38,587 nucleotides of DNA from Acidobacteriota bacterium. Lineage in GTDB: Bacteria; Acidobacteriota; Blastocatellia; UBA7656. The stretch lies in NCBI GenBank assembly GCA_016201275.1, contig JACQDB010000022.1, positions 1-38,587 on the forward strand. The letters run 5' to 3'. Positions 8,347 to 14,754 of the stretch are shown one piece after another; position 1 is the first letter of the stretch; each line of letters begins with the position of its first letter. The translations under genes were made by a program, and so were the position numbers. The notes below the pieces were generated by a model. That model was given only the letters and a program-made list of their open reading frames with translations, did not search any database and was not told where the DNA came from.

Positions 8347-9012
8347 ATGAGAAGCCTTAACGATTTATTATCAGAAGATACCAATCAATTTGGGCCTGGC
8401 ACGGACTTGGTCATTGCATTGCTTGCGGTATTGCTGGTCATCGTCCTGATCAGCGCCCGTCTTTACTCCAAAGAAAAGATAAGGAACACTCAGTTTGCCG
8501 CCGACGGTAAACTGAAACAAGAGGCTCTTGACCAGGCAAATGAGAAGCTGGCAAAGAATTCTCAGGGGAAATTCAAGCTTGCCACAAGCAGTTTTTCAGC
8601 AGGGGATTTCCTGATAAATCCTGCCACTGAGTTCCGCAATCGATCCGAAGCAAACGCCAAAGTTGCAACGATTATAGCTGAATATGAGAAGATACAGTCA
8701 GATTATCCTTATATCTTCATTATCGGTCACGCCAATCAGATTGACGTCAAGGGTACCAGTGATAACGGTCCATTGGCACGTCAAAAAAGGAACTGGGACT
8801 TTGCTGGACGGCGGGCCGTCGAGGTAGGAGGTATGCTTGGGGCGCATCTTTCTCTGTTACAGCAGGATAAACTTGTGATCGTGTCTGCTGGCGAATTTGA
8901 TCTGAAGCTGCCCGCCAGTCCAGATTCGCAGGAAAATGCCTGGGTCGAGGTAGTTTTCGGCAAAGAATGGAAGCTACCAGCTCGCGAAAGTCAGTCCGAC
9001 CAACGCAAATAG
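8347..9012 (+). CDS. zorB-like: MotB/OmpA-like stator partner, ZorB-like
   Basis: A single transmembrane helix spans residues 20-38 and begins with Asp20 (GTDLVIALL), matching the proton-carrying Asp of MotB/ExbD/ZorB. A helical linker (45-75) leads to a periplasmic OmpA-like peptidoglycan-binding domain (about 78-215) with IIGHAN (125-130) and NWDFAGRRA (149-157), the family's GH and N-x-A-x-x-RA motifs. The usual Asp of GHxD is Asn here. The product is 221 aa if ATG 8347 is used; TTG 8332 is possible, but only 8347 has any upstream GGA. It follows the channel gene by 30 bases. Together they form the ion-driven motor of this operon, anchored to the cell wall. Confidence 0.8.
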   Translation: MRSLNDLLSEDTNQFGPGTDLVIALLAVLLVIVLISARLYSKEKIRNTQFAADGKLKQEALDQANEKLAKNSQGKFKLATSSFSAGDFLINPATEFRNRSEANAKVATIIAEYEKIQSDYPYIFIIGHANQIDVKGTSDNGPLARQKRNWDFAGRRAVEVGGMLGAHLSLLQQDKLVIVSAGEFDLKLPASPDSQENAWVEVVFGKEWKLPARESQSDQRK

Positions 9013-9017
9013 AGCCA

Positions 9018-9085
9018 ACAAGAGGAGAGCTATGCGCCAAAATTGTGCCAACAACGGTTTTATAGGAACCCAACCTATTAGATAA
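9018..9085 (+). pseudogene. Cut-off start of a further operon gene
   Basis: Six bases after the ZorB-like stop there is a strong ribosome binding site (AGAGGAGAG) and ATG 9032, but the frame closes after 17 codons at TAA 9083-9085. The decayed IS3 sequence begins shortly afterwards, at about 9109. The simplest reading is that a next gene of the operon began here and was removed by a deletion or insertion. The 17 codons are too few to identify it. It could also be a genuine leader-size peptide. Confidence 0.4.
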
Positions 9086-9108
9086 AAGCTTTGTACAGAG
9101 GGTATAGC

Positions 9109-9530
9109 AAATTTTGATATCACTACTCCAAACCTGATTGGCCCGTTCCATTTTTACCCCTCGGAGCAGATACGCGTGAGTCTGCTGTCCCTCTGCTAGT
9201 TGCGACAGCTTCGATTTCGGGCAAATCGTTTCTAACTTCATTTGCAGCAGCAAGTGCTACAGGCGCTCATGATTAACAGTGTATCTCTACTGGTTGAGCC
9301 AAGCGGGTCATCCGCCGAATGTCGTAAAATGACGTCCGCGTAAACTGCTCATCTAAGAGGCGCATCAACTCTAAGCCCTCCTTGCTCTCCGGCTGAGGCT
9401 TATAATAGAAGCTACTGCGGGTGCCGCCGAGTAACTGGCATTGGCGGTGCAGGCTGATTTGTTGCTGGTCGACTTCAATCCAAGGTCGATTGTCATTAAT
9501 CAAGCAATCCAACTTTTTTGAGCCAGTCAA
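9109..9530 (-). pseudogene. IS3-family transposase OrfB remnant
   Basis: The first part (9273-9530) reads ISLHRQCQLLGGTRSSFYYK and LMRLLDEQFTRTSFYDIRRMT, the N-terminal signature of IS3 OrfB. Frame is then lost. In a second frame, RYTVNHERL is followed by an in-frame stop, then LETICPKSK, AYLLRGVKMERANQVWSSDI, which corresponds to the segment just before the DDE catalytic core (usual form YLLRGLxIxxPNQVWxxDI). Similarity ends near 9109, so the catalytic core is gone. At least one frameshift, one stop codon and a large deletion make it non-functional. Confidence 0.75.
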
Positions 9531-9786
9531 GTTCGACTTTCAATTGCTCGATCTGCTGATTGAGCTTCGCCTTAAAGTCATCCTCGTCGCGAACCACGTG
9601 GCTGCGCTGATCTGGGAAGAGCTCTGGAAGTTGCACCAAGGCGAGTTTCGTCCAACTGCTGACCAAATTCAGATTCATACTATAGAGAGATAGGATTTCG
9701 TTGACAGTGTATCGTTCTTGGATAGCTCCTAGCTTTTGTGATAAATTTGTGACAAGGTGAGGCAGATACCAGCGTAAATCGGCCAT
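9496..9786 (-). pseudogene. IS3-family transposase OrfA remnant
   Basis: The C-terminal half matches the OrfA pattern: YTVNEILSLYSMN is the helix-turn-helix part, QLPELFPDQRS follows, and QIEQLKVELDWLKK is the classic leucine-zipper end of IS3 OrfA. The N-terminal 20-25 residues do not look like OrfA, so the start is replaced or decayed. It overlaps the orfB remnant, as is normal for frameshift-expressed IS3 genes. Confidence 0.7.
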
Positions 9787-10042
9787 AATCCTCTCTCTGG
9801 TCGGTGGCTAAACCCTGTGGAAAATTCAACCAGTTGCAGCCAATTGCAGTCCGACGCACGGTTGAATCGTTGTCCTCATAGTCCAAAGCTACGGGCGAAA
9901 ACCTTGTGGCATATTTGTGGCAGAACTGTATAGAAAACCATCGAAAAAGGTAGAATTGTATAATTGACCGACTGACTGCAAATCGTTGTAAATAGAAGGT
10001 TATTGGATTAGATAGAACGGGAAGGATGCAAAAAAAGCAGGG
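9787..10042. other. Non-coding island edge between IS3 remnant and tRNA fragment
   Basis: No open frame of protein-like composition was seen. The segment contains a short direct repeat (TGTGGCATATTTGTGGCAGAA around 9907-9927, split as TGTGGCA twice). Such sequences are frequent next to phage attachment sites, but alone this is weak evidence. Confidence 0.3.
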
Positions 10043-10080
10043 TTACGAAACCGATGCTCTACCAACTGAGCTACGCTGGC
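10043..10080 (-). pseudogene. 5' part of a tRNA-Thr(CGT) gene
   Basis: Reading the minus strand from 10080, GCCAGCG, TA, the D-arm GCTC-AGTTGGTA-GAGC and the anticodon arm start TCGGT-TTCGTAA are a textbook tRNA 5' half with anticodon CGT (Thr). From about 10042 on, the expected 3' side of the anticodon stem, the T-arm and the acceptor strand CGCTGGC are missing, replaced by CCCTGC and a T run. A break in the anticodon loop is a classic site for tyrosine-recombinase integration. The island side is to the left. No integrase gene is in the window. Confidence 0.65.
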
Positions 10081-10112
10081 AAATCGTGTTACAGGTTTTA
10101 GAAAACAGCTTT

Positions 10113-10274
10113 TTACGGCCTCCAGAAATCGCCTTGCGGCTGATTTGTGGCCGGGGCTGATTGTACCTTACTTCGCGCCGCCGCTTCAACCGTGCGACGC
10201 TTGCCTTCATCCGGCGCACCAACTATCGCATAGCGACGCGACTCATTTTCGCTAACCACTGGCTTCGCAATCTG
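10113..10274 (-). other. In-frame open extension after the stop of the NTF2-like gene
   Basis: After TGA 10275-10277 the same frame continues for 53 codons to TAA 10113-10115. The composition resembles the low-complexity cytoplasmic tails common in this genome (KPVVSENESRRYAIVGAPDE and then QSAPATNQPQGDFWRP). It may be a tail cut off by a CGA-to-TGA change, a readthrough product, or chance. Confidence 0.3.
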
Positions 10275-11000
10275 TCAAACGCTTCGTCTGCCGCGCATCA
10301 CCCAGGCCAATATGAAGCCGAGCAACAAGCCGCCGAGACCTGCGCCCACGCCGACTTTGGTAACATAACTTTTCGCCGCCGCTGTCACCGGATTATCGAG
10401 GATATTGGCACCGAGGTGCAGGTTCAAAATTTTCCACTTGCCGCGCTCTTTGATCACCGTCGCCGTCCAGCGACTGGTCATGGTGCGGGTATCGCCATCG
10501 GAAAAATTATAGGTGTCGGTTGAGGTGCCGTGACTGAGACCTATATTGTCGCCGACGAATTCCGTCAAAGCGTCGGCTTCGGGATTGAAGACGATGCTCT
10601 TCAAAGGCGCATTCGCACCGGTCAACAACGTGGCGAAGTGAGCTTTGAAGTCATCGAAATTGGTGAACACTTTCTGGTCAACCGTGGTGATGGAAAACGG
10701 CTCGTGAAAGAGCGGCTTGAGGGCGTCAAAGTTTTTGGCGTTGACCGCTTCTTTGGCGGTTCGCAACAAAGCGCGCAATTCTTCATGATCTTGTTCACGA
10801 TTGCCCGATGCAACGGACGCCGGTTGAACGGTCGGTTGAACGGCAGGCGCAGCCGCTTGATTCGTATTCGCGGTTGATGCCGGGGCCGACGGTGTGGCGG
10901 TGCTTGAATCTCTGGGGATGGCTTGAGCAAAGGCGTTGATGCCGACGACCATTAGAGCCATACAGAGTAACAACAGCTTGCTGACGAGCTTGGTTTTCAT
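10275..11000 (-). CDS. Exported NTF2/SnoaL-like protein with C-terminal membrane anchor
   Basis: The 241-aa product begins with a signal peptide (about residues 1-27, ending in AFAQA), then a Ser/Ala/Pro/Gln-rich linker (28-68), an NTF2-like (SnoaL-type) cone domain (about 70-205, with helix ELRALLRTAKEAVNAKNF and strands ending in RGKWKILNLHLG), and a C-terminal transmembrane helix (about 213-233) followed by basic residues. The periplasmic domain could bind a small ligand or mediate dimerisation. The role is unknown. GGAGGAACT immediately before ATG is an excellent ribosome binding site. The frame stays open for 53 codons after the TGA stop, which is noted separately. Confidence 0.8.
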   Translation of the reverse strand: MKTKLVSKLLLLCMALMVVGINAFAQAIPRDSSTATPSAPASTANTNQAAAPAVQPTVQPASVASGNREQDHEELRALLRTAKEAVNAKNFDALKPLFHEPFSITTVDQKVFTNFDDFKAHFATLLTGANAPLKSIVFNPEADALTEFVGDNIGLSHGTSTDTYNFSDGDTRTMTSRWTATVIKERGKWKILNLHLGANILDNPVTAAAKSYVTKVGVGAGLGGLLLGFILAWVMRGRRSV

Positions 11001-11392
11001 AGTTCCTCCGCGATTCGCTTGTCAAACTTTGAGGGGTTGCGCTGACAAAAAATCCCTGAGCAGATTAGCAGTTTTCAGGCGGTTGTCAAACACCTGCGCG
11101 AGCCGATCAAGGCAGCCATAAAGTTCAAGCCGTGGGGTGACGAAAGTTCAAAGTTTGCCAACCCAACCGGCCTTCTCAGCAGATCAAACGGCTGTAGCGG
11201 ATGAGCGCGGATTATCCGTCTTCAGTCGCTCACTCCGCCGCAGCCGCTGGGAATTCACACGACGCAGGCATCACGATGAGCTGTCGCAATGCAATTTTGC
11301 CAACGCCCTGCCGCGTAGGTTTTGCTTGCGTCCCTCATTCGCGGCTTCCTATAATGCTGGCCATCGGGCATTCGCGTGAGGGAGATTTCCGA
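11001..11392. other. Divergent intergenic region
   Basis: These 392 bases separate the minus-strand NTF2-like gene from the plus-strand diiron oxygenase. The right end holds a credible promoter at 11326-11355. The frame of the oxygenase is open back to 11201, but that extension (Ala/Ser/His/Arg-rich) lacks a ribosome binding site and overlaps the promoter, so I treat it as non-coding. Nothing else was recognised. Confidence 0.5.
11326..11355 (+). promoter_or_regulatory. Putative sigma-70 promoter of the diiron oxygenase-ferredoxin operon
   Basis: A perfect -10 box TATAAT at 11350-11355 is preceded, with an 18-base spacer, by TTGCGT (11326-11331), a weak -35. Transcription would start near 11362, about 30 bases before ATG 11393. 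Confidence 0.5.
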
Positions 11393-12592
11393 ATGAATCA
11401 ATCGCTTTCGCAACGGCAAAACCAATCTTTGCTCGATGACCACAAGACCTGTCGCAAGCTGGAACTGAATTATCGCCGGAATCAACAGCAGGACAACACC
11501 CGCAACCTGGATGCGCTGGCGGCAAAGTTTCGCTATGAAGATTGTCAAAACGTGCGCTGGAACCCGGAAAATTTTTCCCTGCTTTACGGCACGAAACTCT
11601 GGCACGAAGCGACCGCCACGCAGCGCACCAAACTCAATCAGTTGTACTGGGTGGCGTACTACTCGCAAATTATTTCGGCGGAAATCGCGACGATTTTTTT
11701 CAATCAAACCAGCGCCGCAGGACTCTATGCGCTCGAAGATTTTCGCCTTGTCTGCGACACCCTTGATTTGGAATCGGCGCAGGAGCGAGCGCACATCAAC
11801 GTCTTCAAAAAAATCTCCGAAGATTTCGAGCAGGCGGTGTTTGGCGAACGCCTGTTCACCTACGCCATGCGCGGTCCGTTTGTCGAGACCATGATTCATC
11901 ACCACAGCAATCGCGTGAAAAAGTTCTGGCGCTGGCTGCAACTGCACGCTTTCACGCTGTTGTCATCGGGCAATGCCTTCATCGGCTGTCAATATTTCAC
12001 CGTGCGCGGCGTGCGGACGTTGAACGGCAAATTGATTCAACATCAACTCAGCCGGTTTTATGCAAAGAGCGAAGACCAAGCTAACGCCGCGATTCCTTCG
12101 CAGGTCAGCTATTGTCATTTCCTAGACGAGTCGTTTCACTTCAACAGCTCGACGGTGATTTCGCACGATGTGTTGCAGTCGGTAAAAGCGCCTACGCAGT
12201 TCGAGCGCTTTGTGGCGAATCGCGCCCTGCGCGGCACGCAACAAGACCACTATCATTTTTCCACAGCAATCAATGGGCTGTTCTGGTACGACCCGGCGCT
12301 CTTTGCGAAGGTTTATAAAATTCTGCGCTCGCCAATTTTTCAGATGAGTGACCAGGAAGCGCGGCAGATGATGACCGAATGTTTTACCAAAGACAGCGAT
12401 GGCTTGCAGCTTTCGGCACAGAGCCGCCAAATCGCTTTGGAGTCGTATTGCGAATATCTGTCGGCGCTCGACTATGTGAGCCGCGACAATAAAGCGATGG
12501 CGATTATGCGGCGCAATTCCATCGCTCGACACCTGGCAACCAATCGCCGCGAGTTGAGGAAATTTTTTCTTGCGTTGGATGCCGGTCAATGA
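11393..12592 (+). CDS. AurF-like diiron oxygenase
   Basis: The 399-aa protein has the ferritin-like ligand pattern of AurF/CmlI-type non-haem diiron oxygenases: Glu97 (SAEIATIFF), the Glu131-x-x-His134 pair (QERAH), a Glu near 164 (FVETMIHHH), the Glu246-x-x-His249 pair (DESFH) and a further His258 (ISHDV). AurF enzymes N-oxygenate aryl amines, using electrons from a reductase or ferredoxin. The substrate here is unknown. ATG 11393 follows GAGGGAG at 11378-11384. The stop overlaps the start of a ferredoxin gene (ATGA), which fits a dedicated electron donor. Some related proteins act in fatty-acid or natural-product chemistry instead. Confidence 0.7.
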   Translation: MNQSLSQRQNQSLLDDHKTCRKLELNYRRNQQQDNTRNLDALAAKFRYEDCQNVRWNPENFSLLYGTKLWHEATATQRTKLNQLYWVAYYSQIISAEIATIFFNQTSAAGLYALEDFRLVCDTLDLESAQERAHINVFKKISEDFEQAVFGERLFTYAMRGPFVETMIHHHSNRVKKFWRWLQLHAFTLLSSGNAFIGCQYFTVRGVRTLNGKLIQHQLSRFYAKSEDQANAAIPSQVSYCHFLDESFHFNSSTVISHDVLQSVKAPTQFERFVANRALRGTQQDHYHFSTAINGLFWYDPALFAKVYKILRSPIFQMSDQEARQMMTECFTKDSDGLQLSAQSRQIALESYCEYLSALDYVSRDNKAMAIMRRNSIARHLATNRRELRKFFLALDAGQ

Positions 12593-12900
12593 ATCCCCAT
12601 CGTGACGAATTCATTATCCGCTTTTCGCCGCCGACGCACGCCCCGCTATGGCTCCAACGCGGCGCGGTGTTGTCCGAGCATTTAACCATAGACAATTCAC
12701 CGCTGTTGTTCGGTTGTCGCACGGGCATTTGCGCCACCTGTTTGATAGCGGTGCTGGCACAGGAAAATGGCGAACTGTTGCCGCCTGCGGATGACGAAAA
12801 AGAATTGTTGGAGATTGTCGCGCCTGCTGACGCAAAGGCGCGCTTGGCTTGTCAGATTGAATTGTGCGCCGACCTCACGATTCACTATTATGGCAAATGA
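12589..12900 (+). CDS. [2Fe-2S] plant-type ferredoxin
   Basis: A 103-aa protein with the CX4CX2C...C cluster-binding pattern: Cys43, Cys48, Cys51 (GCRTGICATC) and Cys88 (LACQIEL). Length and spacing match the chloroplast/adrenodoxin-like fold. ATG overlaps the oxygenase stop (ATGA), so it is translationally coupled and very probably supplies electrons to the diiron site. No dedicated ferredoxin reductase is adjacent, although two oxidoreductase genes follow. Confidence 0.85.
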   Translation: MNPHRDEFIIRFSPPTHAPLWLQRGAVLSEHLTIDNSPLLFGCRTGICATCLIAVLAQENGELLPPADDEKELLEIVAPADAKARLACQIELCADLTIHYYGK

Positions 12901-12908
12901 GGCGACAA

Positions 12909-12926
12909 GATGTTGTCGGCAACATC
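12909..12926 (+). terminator. Hairpin after the ferredoxin gene
   Basis: GATGTTG and CAACATC form a perfect 7-bp stem with loop TCGG, followed by GTTTG. It lies 9 bases after the ferredoxin stop. The T tract is short, so termination would be weak. Confidence 0.35.
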
Positions 12927-12994
12927 GTTTGAAAAACTCTCAAGCGATGCGGCGAAATCTGCTGCGGCAGTTGAATCGGTGACACAAGGAATTT

Positions 12995-13423
12995 ATGGTG
13001 ACGCGAAACTGGGAAAAGATTGAGGCCGATTTTTTTCGTCAACTGAATCAATGGGTGGAGCCGCTGGTGCGCGCTGGCCTCGGCTCGCCTTTGCCCTGGA
13101 GCAGCGGCGCTATCGTGCTGGAGACGACCGGGCGCAAGAGCGGACAATTAATCAAAGTTCCTTTGCTGGCGACACGGATTGGCGATTTGGTATTGATTGG
13201 CACGGTGCGCCCAGGCTCGCAATGGCTGAAGAATCTGGCGGCCAATCCCCAAGTCAAGTATTGGATTTATGGACAGCCGCGCTCAGTGACGGCGTTTGTG
13301 TTTGCCCGCAATGTAGCTCAACCGCAAGCGGCGACGCTGCCGCAACGTGCGGCGGGTCTGGCGAATCTGATCCTGCCGCAATGCCAGTTGTTCGGCGTCA
13401 GTTTTGCGATTCTGGTTCCGTAA
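12995..13423 (+). CDS. Nitroreductase/quinone reductase of the DDN (F420-type) family
   Basis: The 142-aa protein matches the split beta-barrel DDN family (deazaflavin-dependent nitroreductase, DUF385-like): VLETTGRKSGQLIKVPLL (about residues 42-59), then LVLIGT and GSQWLKNLAANPQVKYWI (about 75-92). Members bind F420, or in some cases other flavins, and reduce quinones, nitro groups or fatty acids. Cofactor use in this organism cannot be told. It follows the ferredoxin gene by 94 bases on the same strand. The last 25 residues diverge from the usual ending of the family. Confidence 0.7.
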   Translation: MVTRNWEKIEADFFRQLNQWVEPLVRAGLGSPLPWSSGAIVLETTGRKSGQLIKVPLLATRIGDLVLIGTVRPGSQWLKNLAANPQVKYWIYGQPRSVTAFVFARNVAQPQAATLPQRAAGLANLILPQCQLFGVSFAILVP

Positions 13424-13471
13424 AAATTCCTGAAGGTTTCCCTGCGATGATTGGATAAAGGAGATATTTCA

Positions 13472-14485
13472 ATGGCAACAAATAAACAGATCACCCTTGC
13501 AGCACGACCCACAGGCTTGCCCAAAGAGGCCGATTTTCAGCTTGTTGAAACGCCGGTGCCGCTGCCCGGCGACCATGAATTCATGGTGCGCGTCATCTAT
13601 CTGTCGGTTGACCCGTATATGCGCGGGCGCATGAACGATGTGAAATCTTACGCCGAACCTGTCAAGCTTGGCGAGGTGATGGTGGGCGGCGCGGTCGGCA
13701 AAGTCGTGCAATCGAACCATGCGGATTTCAAAGAGGGCGACATCGTTGAAGGGCCATTCGGCTGGCAGCAATATGCGCGCTCGGATGGCAAGGGCGTCAG
13801 AAAAATAGACCCGACGTTAGCCCCGATTTCAACCGCTGTCGGGGTCTTGGGAATGCCGGGACTGACAGCGTATTTTGGCCTGCTCGACCTCTGCCATCCG
13901 CAACCCGGCGAAACCCTGGTGGTTTCGGGCGCAGCAGGCGCAGTCGGTTCGTTCGTCGGTCAGATTGGCAAACTCAAAGGTTGCCGCGTCGTCGGCATTG
14001 CCGGAACCGATGACAAAATTGATTTCCTGGTCAACCAACTGGGTTTTGACGCGGCCTTCAATTACAAGACCACGGACAATTATGTTGCCAAATTGAAAGA
14101 GCTTTGTCCGAACGGCATTGATTGTTATTTCGATAACGTCGGCGGAGCGATTACCGATGCGGTGTTCATATTGATGAATCAGCGCGCACGCATTTCCATC
14201 TGCGGACAAATTTCGCAATACAATTTAGAAACGCCCGCCATGGGACCGCGCATCTTGCTTTCCCTGCTGTTGGTCAAACAGGCCAAAGCCGAAGGCTTTC
14301 TGGTTTTTCAATTCGCCGACCGTTACGAAGAAGGCTTGCGCCAAATGGCCGCGTGGATTCACCAAGGCAAGTTGAAATACACCGAGACCATCGAAGCAGG
14401 CATCGAAAACGCCCCCCGCGCTTTCATCTCCATGTTGCAAGGCAAGAACACCGGCAAGCAGTTGGTGAAGATTGCCGACGAATAA
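13472..14485 (+). CDS. NADP-dependent oxidoreductase, CurA/leukotriene-B4 dehydrogenase-like
   Basis: The 337-aa protein belongs to the zinc-independent medium-chain dehydrogenase/reductase group that reduces alpha,beta-unsaturated ketones with NADPH. Visible marks are LSVDPYMRGRM near residue 45, the Rossmann loop SGAAGAVGS with GIAGTDDKIDFL downstream, and DCYFDNVGG. The length is normal. AAAGGAGA at 13457-13464 decides for ATG 13472 over the upstream TTG 13451. It lies 48 bases after the DDN-type gene and may be co-transcribed with it. Confidence 0.88.
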   Translation: MATNKQITLAARPTGLPKEADFQLVETPVPLPGDHEFMVRVIYLSVDPYMRGRMNDVKSYAEPVKLGEVMVGGAVGKVVQSNHADFKEGDIVEGPFGWQQYARSDGKGVRKIDPTLAPISTAVGVLGMPGLTAYFGLLDLCHPQPGETLVVSGAAGAVGSFVGQIGKLKGCRVVGIAGTDDKIDFLVNQLGFDAAFNYKTTDNYVAKLKELCPNGIDCYFDNVGGAITDAVFILMNQRARISICGQISQYNLETPAMGPRILLSLLLVKQAKAEGFLVFQFADRYEEGLRQMAAWIHQGKLKYTETIEAGIENAPRAFISMLQGKNTGKQLVKIADE

Positions 14486-14511
14486 TTTTGACGCACTGGT
14501 ATTGGCGTGTA

Positions 14512-14588
14512 GGCTCTCTAAATGTTGTATGTCATTGCGATGCACAACACCATATGTTGATGCCCTGCACCGAAGAAACGGGAGAGCC
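14512..14588. repeat. Hairpin-rich intergenic repeat
   Basis: GGCTCTC at 14512-14518 pairs with GAGAGCC at 14582-14588. Inside are a second pair (TGTTGT and ACAACA) and a small palindrome, CAACACCATATGTTG. The inner CCATATGTTG also occurs inside the palindromic element before carB. It may be a related small element, but the shared sequence is only 10 bases. Confidence 0.3.
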
Positions 14589-14754
14589 ATAAATTTTTTT
14601 CACGAAGGAGACCACGACCCCGCCGCCTCAACGTGCGTGGATAGCGTGGAGTTCGCGGTTGCCTTCATGAGCTTGCGGCAAAGCAAGGCGCGTCTTGTCT
14701 GCATGACAAATTCACCCCATATGAAAACGGCGCGTCTCGAAATTCAAAGCCCCT

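Larger units (their letters stand above)
9109..9786 (-). mobile_element. Decayed IS3-family insertion sequence
   Basis: Both transposase frames of an IS3-family element are recognisable on the minus strand in the usual order, orfA then orfB, but both are truncated and broken. No terminal inverted repeats or target duplication could be found. It lies directly after the motor operon and before the tRNA fragment, and probably accounts for the loss of sequence at the end of the operon. Confidence 0.75.

Noticed and set aside
6820-9012. Flagellar motor stator genes motAB
   Set aside because: No flagellar genes are nearby, the channel protein has a very long coiled-coil tail, and the genes are coupled to a conflict-type operon.
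10161-10523. Plus-strand 120-codon frame
   Set aside because: It lies over the NTF2-like gene and its tail on the other strand, and has Arg/His-rich shadow composition.
11201-11392. 64-residue N-terminal extension of the diiron oxygenase
   Set aside because: It spans the predicted promoter, lacks a ribosome binding site and has non-protein-like composition. ATG 11393 has a good site.
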